NCBI GenBank assembly: GCA_014155875.1 | Contig: JACEFZ010025095.1 | Coordinates: forward strand, 372,501 to 436,500 | Source: Cepaea nemoralis | Lineage: Eukaryota; Mollusca; Gastropoda; Stylommatophora; Helicidae | DNA: 64,000 bases | Direction of reading: 5' to 3' | Part shown: in pieces, positions 11,457 through 23,201 of the stretch | Layout of the letters: the number at the start of each line of letters is the position of its first letter | Position numbering within the stretch: position 1 is the stretch's first letter | Program-made: the position numbers and the translations under genes | The notes under the pieces: generated by a model | What the model was told of the DNA's origin: nothing | Databases searched by the model: none | What the model saw: only the letters and a program-made list of their open reading frames with translations

Positions 11457-11542
11457 TGATTTCTGCAGTATGTACATGACGAGATGCAGCGAAATATGCC
11501 AGGCAATAAATCGTGCAATCTATTGTTTGTGTCTTCGTTATT
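11457..11542 (+). repeat. Penelope pseudo-LTR, right
   Basis: Right partner of 8636-8721. Its hammerhead-like core has ATGACGA where the left copy has CTGACGA, a change expected to abolish cleavage. Confidence 0.85.
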
Positions 11543-11611
11543 CAAAATCTATATCTTACTATAATTGCGTTTTTTCTTATGATCGTCCACACTTTTCGCA
11601 TTGTGATCACG

Positions 11612-12130
11612 TTATCTAATGTTGATTTTTATTATAGACTGTATAGGTAATAATACATTTAAATTAAACAAAAATTGTTTACAGAATGCTTGTATCAACA
11701 GTACATGGATGTTAGTCCTAATAGCTACCTCTAAAAAGCTCCACACATTGCTGAAGTACATCCTGAAGCCGAGTTTTCGGAAGCGTTGTATTTCCACAAA
11801 GGTGTAGAACAATGTACATATCACCATAATTCCCTGAAATAGATTTCCACATTGCCAAATAATCCCTTGTGTACAGGGTGTTGTAAAGTCTCACTACACT
11901 TTGTATGTGGAACAAATTTGGAAAAATGCTTTCTTCTGTTGATAAAACCATTCTGTTTGGAGTGCAAAGAATTACTCCAGCAGACGACAGCCATTCGCAG
12001 TGTATTGCTTCATGATGGACTGTGAGCACATTTCTTTATGACATCATGTACCTCATTTTTCAAATGTGTTCTACATGTAATGTGTAGTGAGACATTACAA
12101 ACATCCGGTATAAAGATATAGATACACATA
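11612..12130. other. Unassigned segment with a 103-codon open frame
   Basis: The minus strand is open at 11718-12029. I see no signature residues and no flanking splice or poly(A) signals. Short CACCCTGTACA-like sequence near 11868-11878 is common at DNA transposon ends, so a transposon relic is possible. Not called as a gene. Confidence 0.2.
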
Positions 12131-12597
12131 GTTTAATACACACTCATCGTCATCGTCAGGGGCCATCATTACATTGAAGATCGGCTATTGTCAGACTCCC
12201 AAACCATCTGTTCTTCGATCCAGGAGTACCATCTTACTGTTTAGATAGGTCAATCTCTTCATTTTGTTTCCGGTGATATATGATGTTGTCTTGCTCCTGC
12301 ACCCTGCACAGGCAGCCAACATGTGCCTCTTCAGAAACACCTTTTAACATTGAGATGCGCCTCTATATACCACCCATTTACCTGTGCTGTTCGAACTTCC
12401 ACAGTTTCGACAGGAGAAGCACTTTTCAATTTCATATCTTCATAAGGGAATAATTCCTGTTGTCTACGATCGTCAAATGCAGTGTTTGGTTAGTATCACG
12501 CAACGTGTTACCGAGGAGAAAGGTCCAAGGAATTGGCAACATTCGTCTCAGGAACCACATCTCTGTTGCTTCTAGGTTCTTCTGTAAATGAACACAT

Positions 12598-13128
<531 letters not shown>

Positions 13129-13159
13129 AGGATGGAAAGTTATTCAATCTCAGAAGACT

Positions 13160-14200
13160 GAAAGCTAAACAAAACTTAACAGCGGCACCGTCAGAGAGCT
13201 CCTGTTTGCTGATGACTTGCGCTCTATATGCCAACTCAGAGGCAGACATGCAACACAATTGTTTCAGCTTTCTCATATGCCTGTGCCAACTTTGGGCTCA
13301 ATATCAACTTGGAGAAGACTGTAGTTATGTACCAGCCAGCTCCAGGGAATAATCACACTGTGCCGAATATCAAAGTGAATGATCATAGACTAAGTGTTGT
13401 GGACAAATTCACCTATCTTGGCAGCACCTTGTCACAAGCTGCCACAATTGATGACGAAGTGAATGCAAGAATCTCCAAGGCCAGCGTGCAGCCTTTCGGC
13501 AGACTGTACAAGAATGTATGGGACAGAAATGGAATACGGAAAACAAAGCTGACAGTCTACAAAGCAGTTGTATTATCCACACTGTATATGCTTGTGAACA
13601 CTGGACTGTTTATCAGCGACATGCAGGAAATTAAACCACTTCCACAATGACGGCCTTAGGAATCTACTGAAGATAAAATGGCAAGACATCATTCCAGACA
13701 CTGATGTCCTAGAAAGAGCGTCCATGCCCAGTATCCTCACTCTACTAATGAAGAATCAGATTCGCTGGGCTGGTCACTTAACTCGCATGCCAGATCACAG
13801 GCTCCATAAACGAATTTTTTTTACGGCGAGTTGCGTTGTGGCAAACGCTACCAAGGCGGCCAGAGGAAACGCTTTAAAGACACTCTGAAAATCTCACTGA
13901 ATGCTTTTGGAATTCATCATGATACCTGGGAGACTGCAGCCTGAGACCGAAATTCGTGGCGTGCATCATTACGTAAGAGTAAAGTCACGTACGAGGCAAC
14001 CAGGACTGCAAGAGCTGGACAGGAAAACCATTGCAGGAATACCTCCTCCAGAAACGTCAAGCATTCATTGTCCACATTTTCAAAGAACACTTCGAGCCAA
14101 AATAGGCCTTATCAGCCATCTTAGAACTCACTGCTCCATACTTTCAACCCCGATAGATGAAATGAATGGTCATCATCATTCTTGATGGACAAACAACAAT
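13160..14200 (+). mobile_element. LINE family A, 3' third, frameshifted
   Basis: Starts in the RT catalytic region (RELLFADD at about 13196-13220, downstream frame lost), continues with FTYLGSTLSQAATIDDEVNA, and at 13901-14185 encodes the C-terminal zinc-finger-like segment CPHFQRTLRAKIGLISHLRT. It ends ...NGHHHS followed by TGATGGACAAACAACAA. Several frameshifts. This C-terminus recurs at 17.4, 31.5 and 46.9 kb. Confidence 0.82.
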
Positions 14201-14212
14201 TACTGTTGTCTA

Positions 14213-14454
14213 AAAAATGTTTGCATATCATTTACAGGACATTGCTTTCAACATCAGCATCTGTCAGCTGATTGTTGATTTCTTGGCAGATTACGCTCAG
14301 TGGTTTGCCATTGCTTTCTGAGCGGCCGGCTCACATACCCCGTAAGTTACCGACGCGATTTGAACCACTGCTGATTCTCACCTTCGTCACGTTACCTACG
14401 AGAGTATACGAGATATCGGAGAAAAGTCGCTAACCTCTAGGCCAGGAAGCCGGC
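14213..14454 (-). mobile_element. tRNA-derived SINE (family 1)
   Basis: Antisense copy of the SINE at 9904-10151. Target duplications TACTGTTGTCTA lie at 14201-14212 and 14455-14466. The central conserved block and the tRNA-like head are preserved. It sits at the 3' edge of the LINE family A copy. Confidence 0.9.
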
Positions 14455-14964
14455 TACTGTTGTCTACGACCATCAAATGCAGTGTTTGGTTAGTATCACG
14501 CTACCTGTAACGTGTTACCGAGGATAAAAGTACAAAAAGCTAAGCTTGCATGACATGCATTAACATTCGCTTGAATATAAATCATTAGATAAAGAACCAC
14601 ACATGTGTGCAAATAGGCAAAAAAAACAATGGATGGTTGACTGCAGATACAAACTCTTTGAACACACATAATGAAATCGTCATACACGGCACGGGTAACT
14701 TAACGCTGTCTTCTTAAACAGGTCAATAGTGAGTCTATAATCACTGCCAGATGTCACAATGTCTCACTATAGAAACCTGTGACATTATAAATCTTGGAAA
14801 TGTGTTTCACACCCACCTCACTACAAAAACACGTGATCCGACTCATCTTTGTGTACCCCCTCACCACAGACACTTATGATATGACTCATCTCGGAAATGT
14901 TTTTCAGACCTTACTACAGACACAGGTGATATGACTCATTTTTGTTAGAGACATAGATACCCAC

Positions 14965-15136
14965 CTCACTAATTTGCAGCCATACACTGTCATTCAATGC
15001 TTGATTTAAAAGCATTGCAGAATTGATAAATGCAGAAGGATATATTGCTCCAAAATTGGCAAACTCAAACGCTATAATAACGTTTGTGAAATGGTCGGAT
15101 GCAGCATTATATAACGTGAACTCCACAAATACACAT
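14965..15136 (-). CDS. Polycystin-family channel, polycystin-domain exon
   Basis: 172 nt. Acceptor ...TTTTCTCCACACAG at 15137, donor GAG|GTGGGT at 14965. The first base completes the lysine codon split at the end of exon 18076-18196; the exon then reads CVFVEFTLYNAASDHFTNVI, then IAFEFANFGAIYPSAF and ends SVWLQISE in phase 0. VEFTLYN...EF...G.I.PS is the hallmark of the extracellular polycystin domain. The in-phase junction with the upstream exon, about 2.9 kb away, is strong evidence of a spliced gene. Confidence 0.88.
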
Positions 15137-15779
15137 CTGTGTGGAGAAAAACAACATATGATCTATAATAAGCTAACATATAAAATATCTAACATATTAG
15201 CCTAGGAAGGTGCCATGAGTTCATGTGTTGAGAATCTACACAGAACTTCTATAATATTAAGTTAGCACATAATGGCTGTTGCCCGTTAATGCGGTGACGT
15301 GTTTTTTCTCTAAAGTTTAATATGTAATTATGAGACCTCTGATGGTGGTTTCAATGGTTAGATATACATTCTGTTCATATTCTATAGTTATGGGTTTAGA
15401 TGGAAATGTGACTAATGACTAATTTAGAAATCACACCTTTTGCAATCTCGTCTGTATTTCTCGTCAACATTTACTTTACAATGTGTGTTTGCTTCCTGTG
15501 TGAATGTACCGTGCACAATAGATAACTGATGTGAGAAAGAAGAGTGGCTGAAAGGGCTGAACGTAAGAGTACTTATATATGTGGCAAAATGTATTGATCC
15601 CAGTGTCTATCTTTCACTTTTCTTCTTAATTATTGAACAATAGTACTTGAATAAGCAAGTTAGTGACCACTAACGGTGCATATTAGTTCCTACGATGAAC
15701 ACTTTAAAACATTCTAATGAGTATACGGGTAGTAGATAAACGCTGCAGCGATTGCTATTTAATACATGCCTTCCTCTGC

Positions 15780-16097
15780 TCTCAGTGACAGTATCCTCAC
15801 CTTGCCGGGGGAATAAATGTTGGAATAAGTAAACACAAATTAGCAGACCCGTTTGCACGCCTTGGGGAGTGTTGGGTATATGGTACCTATAGTGGTATCG
15901 TCCAATAACCACTTGATGGTCTATGTGGTCAGTAACTTTAGTTGTCGCCTTTACTTCCCAGAACATTTCTTGGTGTCCATGTCTTTGTGGGTCTGGGAGC
16001 CCAGATACATTTAATATATGCACGGATGAGGGTTTGAACTAGTGATCACAAGGTCTGTAGGCAAGCAGGCTAGCGACCGCTCTACGGCGGCTTCCAG
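15780..16097 (-). mobile_element. tRNA-derived SINE candidate (family 3)
   Basis: The minus strand reads TAGAGCGGTCGCTA (16069-16082, A box) and AGTTCAAACCC (16029-16039, B box), a tRNA-like head of about 70 bp. A body of unknown origin follows to about 15780. A stretch near 15890-15930 resembles 32405-32440, hinting at a shared repeat family. No target duplication found. Confidence 0.5.
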
Positions 16098-16748
16098 GGT
16101 GGAAGATCACATATATACTTGTTGTAACTTATATTTATCAATTTCTTTCTGGTGTTGTGTTGATAATCATGACTGAAAAACAGCAACTGGTTGTGTCTTC
16201 CAAAATAATTGGATACGATACATCTATTTAGTAACGTTTATACAACAACAAAAAAACAAACAAACAAACAAACAAACAAACAAAACCACACATATGTGCG
16301 TCTGCATTAGATACACACAACAGTAACATATGAATTCATATTCAGGGTCTATATTTACCTCTTTAAGCCTATGATTATGACGAGATACATAATCACTACG
16401 AGAAGGTGACACACAGCACTATGCGGCTCTCAAACATGGACGCTACACACACAAAAAGATACAAATAACGTACACACATTTAAGATGTCATGTTACCGCA
16501 GGATACAAAGAATGAACACTGACAAACACTGAACAAACTGAACAAACACTGACCAGAAAAGCGATCTAATGAAAATATTCTGAAAGATATATTGGAGGGG
16601 GAAAAGACAAGAGCCATACAACAAACATATATGTTGGTATGGTCACAAGACGAGGCATGGAAGTCTTTTACTAAACATAATGAAGGGCAAGAGACACACC
16701 CCATCCAAGAACAGACACGGGCAGTGGAGCTAGATCTTATGTAGAGAT

Positions 16749-16980
16749 TTTTTTTTGTTCGCATATCCTTTACAGGACATCGCTGTCAACATCAGCGTAG
16801 TTTCAGCTGATTGTTGATTGCCAGGCAAGATTACGCTCAATTAGTTTTCCATTTCTTTCTGAGAGACCGGCTCACATACCCCGTTAGTTACCGACGCGGT
16901 GAGAACCACTACGGATTATCGCGTACTTCACGTTACTCACGAGATTATACGGGATTACGGAGAAAGACGTTAAACCCATT
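16749..16980 (-). mobile_element. tRNA-derived SINE (family 1)
   Basis: Antisense copy with a T-run (the A-rich tail) at its left end. Imperfect duplications ATGTAGAGAT (16739-16748) and ATGTGGAGAT (16981-16990). The central conserved block is diverged. Lies in the intron between the exons at 18076 and 15136. Confidence 0.85.
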
Positions 16981-17399
16981 ATGTGGAGATAGAGTTAATA
17001 AATATAGGAGTAGACAGTGAAAGACAAGCCATCGACGTCTCTACTACGTCTTCGGACTGATTGACTTCTTGGATCAATCTACAATTATCGTTCAAACTTC
17101 ATCTTGGTTAGATCTTGGACATATGGTTTTAAGGTGTACTTTGCGACAAGATGACATGCTATGTCTTATATGCTTATGTTGATGTTAGCATTATTGTTTG
17201 GCAAGTTCCTGCGTTATTTCACACATAATGTTACATACCATAGTTATACTGTCTTGCAAATATTCTGAACTAGCAAAGTATTCAGAATGGAATAAGATAA
17301 TTCAAAATATAAATGAGCAGTAAGCAACAACTACAACGCAATTCACTACAATAAATGATTCGATAAGATAATGTTAATAAATATCCAGTAGTGTCTCCA

Positions 17400-17650
17400 T
17401 CAACATTGTTGTTGTTGTTTGTCCATCAAAAATGATGGTGACCATTAATTTCATCCAGTGGGGTTGAAAGTATGGAGCCATGAGTTCTAAAATGGCCGAT
17501 AAGGCCTATTTTGTCTGGAAATGTTCTTTGACAATGTGGGCAAAGAATGCTTGACGTTCCCGGAGGAGGATCTCCTGCAGTGGTTTTTATGTCCAGCCTT
17601 GTCTTCACCGCTCTTGCAGTACTGGTTGCTTCGCAAGTAACTGCACCCTT
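17400..17650 (-). mobile_element. LINE family A 3' end
   Basis: Encodes CPHCQRTFPDKIGLIGHFRT (a C2H2-like arrangement) and ends NGHHHF, then TTTTTGATGGACAAACAACAA. Only the last ~80 codons remain. Confidence 0.85.
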
Positions 17651-17689
17651 ATGTATGTATGTAACTGCACCCTTATACTGCACCCAATC

Positions 17690-18010
17690 AATCAATCATG
17701 TGCCATGCCGGAAAGCGTAGGTGGTCATGACTCGCCATTTCACTCGATCACCGGCGTCGTGGATCAGCTCAGTGTTCCTGTCTCGTCCATGCCATGTGGC
17801 CAAGCCATCCAGGTATTTTCCTCTCGGTCTTCCTCTTGGTCTGTTCCCCTCGATCTTGCCAGTTGTCAATAAGTTCTCCAACCCCCTTTCCCCTAGTTCT
17901 TCTGGAAAGCCACTCACTATGGAACAGTTGTTAATGCTATAAAAACAAAACAGCGGGAGCACTGTAATCCTTGGGAGTTACGGTGATGCGATGAGTCCGG
18001 TGGGTAGATT
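17690..18010 (-). mobile_element. LINE family D 3' fragment
   Basis: Encodes EELGERGLENLLTTGKIEGN, then RPRGRPRGK and a tail ending AFRHGT. About 140 bp of its 5' part (17870-18008) is repeated at 18955-19092. Confidence 0.75.
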
Positions 18011-18075
18011 GTAATGATGCATGCCACGAATTACAGTGCTATCAACATTAAACGGTGGACAGTAAACAAACTTAC

Positions 18076-18196
18076 TTGGTTAACTCATCTATCCAGTCTG
18101 AGTTGTAGAGTTTGGTAAGTGTATCCTCCATTCCTCTCAGATCATCTTGACCAAATGGGATGACATATCCACCACCCGAATAGAGACCATGCTGGC
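18076..18196 (-). CDS. Polycystin-family channel, GGGY exon
   Basis: 121 nt. Acceptor ...CTGTACTTATCTTGTCAG at 18197 with a good pyrimidine tract, donor CCAA|GTAAGT at 18076. Its first two bases complete the glycine codon begun by exon 21523-21723. It reads QHGLYSGGGYVIPFGQDDLR then GMEDTLTKLYNSDWIDELT, and its last two bases start the lysine completed by exon 14965-15136. GGGY...L..L....W.D is the conserved mid-part of the polycystin domain. Confidence 0.88.
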
Positions 18197-18445
18197 CTGA
18201 CAAGATAAGTACAGTATGACGAAATACAGGTACAGTCCCATACATCACATCCATCTTTCAATGGGAATACACAAGCCAGTTTCCTTCTACAAGTGTACCA
18301 CAATCATATATAACTACCAACATCATTACAGGTGTACAGTACACATTGTGTAAAAAAGTAATGCTAATAAAGTCGTTCTAATTGTATATTAACAACTGCG
18401 TTACACTTCAAAATAAACCACGTCTAAGTAAGAACGGGCTTTAAA

Positions 18446-18946
18446 TGAAAACCTTACATGATTTGATTTTGGTGAATATATATTTAAAAGCTAAACAAAA
18501 AATGTAGCCACCACTACGTTCAATGCACGTCCTCCCACGTCGATAAAGCGCTTGGATTCGTGTAGTGAATTCGACTCTGAGGTCACTCTTTGGTATGCCT
18601 GGCCAGTTGTCTGTCACAGAAGTCACGTCGTTTGGAAACTTCCTACAGCACGCATACACTTGCTGGACTGACAGGCATTCATGACCATACTGGATCTTCA
18701 TTCGTCGATATATGTCTATAGGTTTCACCCCTTCACTGATAACAAAATGGATAACAGAACGCTGCTCCTCTTTGATGCATGTCAAAAGTGGGACATCATC
18801 TTTAAACTTCCCTTATGACGTCGTCATGTTCGTCTGCACTGTGATGGCACGTGCTTAAAACTCTCAACATCCTTGACAACAATATTGACAGGTTATAAGA
18901 CAATGGCATGGTTATTGTAATTTATATCACACTTTTAAGGTTTCCA
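18446..18946 (-). mobile_element. mariner-like element, internally deleted
   Basis: The minus-strand ORF (18785-18441) begins with a mariner-type DNA-binding region (KEEQRSVIHFVISEGVKPID, then SVQQVYACCRKF) and jumps directly to a C-terminal-looking segment (RIQALYRRGRTCIERSGGYI). The catalytic DDD domain is missing. Candidate imperfect inverted ends share TGAAAACCTTA / TGGAAACCTTA. A non-autonomous derivative in a polycystin intron. Confidence 0.65.
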
Positions 18947-18954
18947 TGTAACCA

Positions 18955-19092
18955 TCCTCCAACCCCCTTTCCCCTAGTTCTTTTGGAAAGCCACTCATTA
19001 TGAAACAGTTGTTAATGCTATAAAAACAAAACAGCGGGCACACTGTAATCCTTAGGGAGTTACGGTGATGCGATGAGTACGATGGGTAGAAG
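18955..19092 (-). repeat. Second copy of LINE D-associated 140-bp block
   Basis: Nearly identical to 17870-18008 (GAAAGCCACTCA..., AACAGTTGTTAATGCTATAA). The two copies are direct repeats about 1.08 kb apart flanking the polycystin exon 18076-18196 and the mariner. Either two independent LINE fragments or an old local duplication. Confidence 0.7.
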
Positions 19093-19225
19093 CCTATGTT
19101 CGCCCTACGCTAAGATAGGGAAAGACCGGCCACCTAATCCACGGTACATTCAAGACTACACATTGTAATGGCCCTATTACATCACAGCCTCACAGTACGC
19201 TCCTGTTCCGGGACATACCATCATT

Positions 19226-19722
19226 CATTGGCACCTTGCCGTCTTGACAGAGGATAGTTTGTAAGGGATGGAGTTATTGCCTCTCCATAGCACAAAGCCT
19301 GGGCTAAAATATAGAGATCCTGTGTTTCCCATGCATCATGATCCCTCTCTCGGCCTGCCTAGTTTACTCCAGAGGAGTAACACCTCTACATCTGGAACAA
19401 GACAAGCTGCAGAAGCTGCCGGATCAGCAAAGCAATGCTCTAATTGTTTGCCTGTCGGAGCTTCGATCCTAGACCAGCCGCCAACCAAGGCTTATGGCCT
19501 GGTCTGCCCTGCCATGACACTTTGTCTTTAGGTTGCATTTCCTAGCACCAGGGTAAGGCTTGTACCCTCCCAACTGCGCTCTTCTGTCCGAAGCCGTTGG
19601 CACAATGTGGGGTGTCGGGTTTGGTAAGCACCGCCCAACGTTCGGCGCTGACAGAAAGCAGGTAGTACCGTCTACTGTTTGTTATACGGTAGCTCAGTCA
19701 TTTCTGACTGAGACCTGACACA
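19226..19722 (-). mobile_element. Non-autonomous derivative of LINE family F
   Basis: The last ~33 bp of the intact LINE at 23202-27169 (starting CATTGGCACCTTGCC on the plus strand) is fused directly to that LINE's 5' leader (ATGGAGTTATTGCCTCTCC onward). The whole 1044-codon ORF is missing. About 500 bp. A similarly organised copy is at 60085-60440. Confidence 0.75.
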
Positions 19723-20337
19723 ACCGGGACTTACATAAATAAGCATACAAAGTGCAGAACATCAGCTGCTGAAAGTGATTTCATGTGGTCTTCGAGGACT
19801 GTTTTATTGTTTTCAGTAGTTCCAAAACGACCCCGAATAGACATAATTTATTTTAGAGAAAAGAAAGAGACCATAGAGAAGCAAAATGTGACATCCGTGG
19901 GTGGCGCGGCACCATACGATTACATTGTTCGTTAAAATGTTAATTATGGATACAATATATTCGTGTCACTCCCGTGCAGGCATACACACAGGCACGCACG
20001 CGTTACACACATACACACATGCACACACACCACACCGCACACTACACTGTATATACCACACACAGGGAAGATATCACACGAACATTCAAAACTCGATGTT
20101 AAGTTAAAGATATATGTTATCGGTATTGATGTGACAGTTGCACTGAGCAAGAGTGTAGGCCTTGGCTGGTGTCGGAGACATAGCTACAGTTTTACAGCAT
20201 TCGTGACTTCATAAACATACTTCAAATATATTACATATGTTTAACCACTTTAATCCTAATATATTCCCCTTACTTTATATCAGTAATTAGTCTTTGACAC
20301 ATTTTACAAATAAAATAATGAAGACAGTAACATTATA

Positions 20338-20386
20338 GTGCACAATTTTTTGCCAGGCATATTTCGCTGTGTCTTGTCAGGTGCAC
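20338..20386 (-). ncRNA. Penelope-type hammerhead motif, relic
   Basis: On the minus strand a GTGCAC stem strand (20386-20381) is followed by CTGACAA, an 8-nt spacer, GAAATATGCC, TGGCA, then ATT and a second GTGCAC (20343-20338) that pairs perfectly with the first. Sequence and layout match the pseudo-LTR of the Penelope element at 8636. The CTGACAA box has A where the hammerhead core needs G, so it is probably inactive. No coding sequence is attached. Confidence 0.5.
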
Positions 20387-20399
20387 ATTATAGAAAACG

Positions 20400-21480
20400 A
20401 GTTCAACATATAATGAAGTAGCGAAATGAATCATTTCAACAGAAAGGCACATTTTGTTTTTGTTTTGCGTTGGATCTTATGTCAAGAACGTTTATCTGTG
20501 GCGGCAACTGGCCAGGTGTGGCTCACAGTGCAGTCGGTGTTCATGTGTAACACATAGGAAAATGGTGATATACTGCCGCCTTATCTTGTGGTTTTGGATC
20601 GTAGTCTAACATGTTCGTGTAAACGTGGAAAACGTCAATGATCAGTATGCGTTTTGCGCAGTGTAAAGTAACTGAATAATTTGGGATTTGATAAGAGCTG
20701 GCCGAATAGGCAGTTACAGGAGCTAATTTTCAAAATTAAAGTCACATCTACAACAGACGATTGATAGCATGTGCGAGGTATACATTAGCAGATTAGGGCT
20801 CTCACATAGACAACAGCGATTGTGCATTGTGGTTTGATTCTGTTTGTGCAATCTGCATGAGACTGAAACACCTATACACATGTTCATGTGTAGTAAAGTG
20901 ATACTTCACAAATCAAACGATACATAGTGTGACCTGGTGCATTTATCATCCAGCAACTGACATTCATAAACATGTTTTAACTGCATGTTCAGATTAACGT
21001 TCTCAATGCAGGTCTCCAGTTATTAAAATGAAATATCATTAATTAAAATAGCATCCGTAGTTTGTATGATATCCGTATTGATTCTAGTTGTTCGTTAACA
21101 TGTGAATGTATAGATCAGTTTAGGTATTCAAAACGTTCATGAAAAGTTCCCACATCATTGAATCTTCATCCGCCCAGGAATTCATAATTCGCAAGAAAGT
21201 TGTGTTTGTCATTGTTGTCATCAATCATACGTTATAGCCCCTTTATATGACATCTTCAGTGCAGTTTGATTATCTAAAATAACATAGCTTTTCATATTGA
21301 AGTCATATTTAGTAAATAATTATTTAAATTTCACAGCTCACAACTAAGCAATCGTATGTTTGTTACAGTATCAGTAAGAACAGGTGTTGTGTTTGTTTTC
21401 GATCGTTTTACTATGTCAAACCAACAGACTTCCCACCAACTAAATCACGCAACCATCCATGTCGCTACGCTGGGAAATCA
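20400..21480. other. Intronic sequence, nothing recognised
   Basis: AT-rich, no open frame with recognisable content, no tandem structure, no terminal repeats seen. Confidence 0.5.
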
Positions 21481-21522
21481 GCTAGAAACTAAACAAAACT
21501 GGGTTGTGAAATAACAACAAAC

Positions 21523-21723
21523 CTATTAAAATAGCACAATTTAACTCCTTAGACGTTCTGTACACATAGGGCGAATCATCAATGATGTCTTTGGAAATGT
21601 TCGACACCACTCTCCATGTATTGTCATAGGTGTTGGTCTCTTCTGACATATAGAATGACGAGTAAGAGCAGGCCTCCTCCATGAACAAATCTCTCAGTAC
21701 TTCAGGTAGATCTTTGCACGCAT
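21523..21723 (-). CDS. Polycystin-family channel, most 5' visible exon
   Basis: 201 nt. Acceptor ...ATATATGTGCAG at 21724, donor AATAG|GTTTGT at 21523. It enters with two bases of a split codon, reads ACKDLPEVLRDLFMEEACSY, then NTYDNTWRVVSNISKDIIDD, SPYVYRTSKELNCAILI, and leaves with one base of a glycine codon completed by exon 18076-18196. SP..Y....EL before GGGY matches the N-terminal half of the polycystin domain. Upstream exons, expected at higher coordinates, were not recognised; an LTR element lies immediately beyond. Confidence 0.85.
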
Positions 21724-21988
21724 CTGCACATATATTTAATTAAGTCAGGCAAAACCATTTATTTACTTATAACAAACAAAGGTTGCCCTACAACATATAC
21801 TTCACGTGAAGTGTGAATAGTTACGCCTTCATATATTATAGGCAACAGTGAGAGGTAGCCAATCTGCTACATCTTCTCCTTTCTTTCTCAGACAATTTCC
21901 ACCAAATGTTTAAAAATGGTCTGACGTCGTTTATTCTGAGACTGGGTCGACGCACGAGCATACATGGTCACTGCTGGGGGTGGCACCC

Positions 21989-22605
21989 TGTCAGGGTCCT
22001 GTATGTGAGTAAGGACCTAAGCAATAGTGCAAGCAATAGCTGAGGTCAAGGACAATAGGAGACGCCACGGCTTGGCTGACGGAAGGTCAGGCAAGAAGCC
22101 CGTGGACACACCCACGTGATGCGGGAATGACGAAGAGGAGTAGGGTCTGTATGTGTGAGACAGCAGATAGAGACGGACGTATTGAGCATAGCGAGAGATA
22201 GAACGATCGAACGGTAGTTTGTGGCAGATAGACGAGATGGACGTTGTGTATTGATATTCGAGGAGTGTACTAGCTGTGATATGTGCGGGATGATGCGAGA
22301 CTGTGATTGCGAATGGTTAGAAGGGCGACAGTGTGTAAATATCGCCCAGGTGCATGTGTGCGAGCGTGTAGCCGCCTGTGTCGAATGATTGCTCAATAGT
22401 AAGCGTGAGCTAAAGGTGTATTGAGACAAGGTGTGCTCTAAATGATATTACCCTTTTGTATTATGTAATACAGGTTGTACAGGAGACTGCTCCTGCGAGT
22501 TTCGAGTGCAGTTATTGTAGCTGGTGTATGTAAACGTCCTGGGTGTTATAATTTGCCTGTCCACGTCCAGTGAGCTAGAAGGAAGAGATAGTTAGGACTG
22601 TGACA
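21989..22605 (+). repeat. 5' LTR
   Basis: 617 bp, TG...CA ends. It differs from the 3' LTR by scattered substitutions and several indels, including a 6-bp one, so insertion is not very recent. Confidence 0.92.
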
Positions 22606-23201
22606 GGTAAAATGGTGTCAGAAGTACACATGAACCACATACCCACATAAAAAGACACAGGAGAACGTTACACAATCTCCCTATGAAAATATTGTTGCAC
22701 AGTTGTTAACAAAAATAGAACGAAAATAACGTCATTTCTTTCCACAGCAGGTTTCAATTCTACAAAGCGACCGACGTAACCAGAACAGATCAACGGTAAC
22801 CAGCACGAGAATCACGTTCCTGTACATCAAGCGTCGAGTAAACAGCAGATAAAGATAAGTTGATTAATTTTGATTGCTAATTACCCAAATCTGCATTCTT
22901 TGATTTTCTTGTATAAATATCATCATTGGTAGAGTTAAATATTAATTGTTTTTAAAAATGATGTCAGATGATGAACACAGTCCAGATCGATCAGAATTCT
23001 GGGGCAAAAACATTACAAACAATTGCAGAGCTATTTCGAAGCTACAGGAGCACAAGTCAAAGAAAACTTGAAGATCACTGAAAAGTGGAATAAGAAATAT
23101 AACCTAATCCGTGATTGGACACAGGAATTTGAAAAGAAAATGCAAGACTACAAAATTCCAAAAGCTCATTGGTATTCGTGGTATAGGGGATTCGTCCCAA
23201 T

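Larger units (their letters stand above)
8636..11542 (+). mobile_element. Penelope-like element with pseudo-LTRs, split by a SINE
   Basis: The element is bounded by near-identical 86-bp direct repeats (8636-8721 and 11457-11542), the pseudo-LTRs expected of Penelope-like elements. Between them is one broken gene: an N-terminal region, a Penelope RT core and a C-terminal GIY-YIG endonuclease domain. A 248-bp SINE sits inside the RT. Several frameshifts and stops are present, so this copy is dead. Together with the relic at 20338-20386, it shows Penelope elements have been active in this genome. Confidence 0.9.

Noticed and set aside
11718..12029. 103-codon minus-strand ORF as a gene
   Set aside because: No motif, splice or poly(A) support; surrounding sequence looks like transposon debris.
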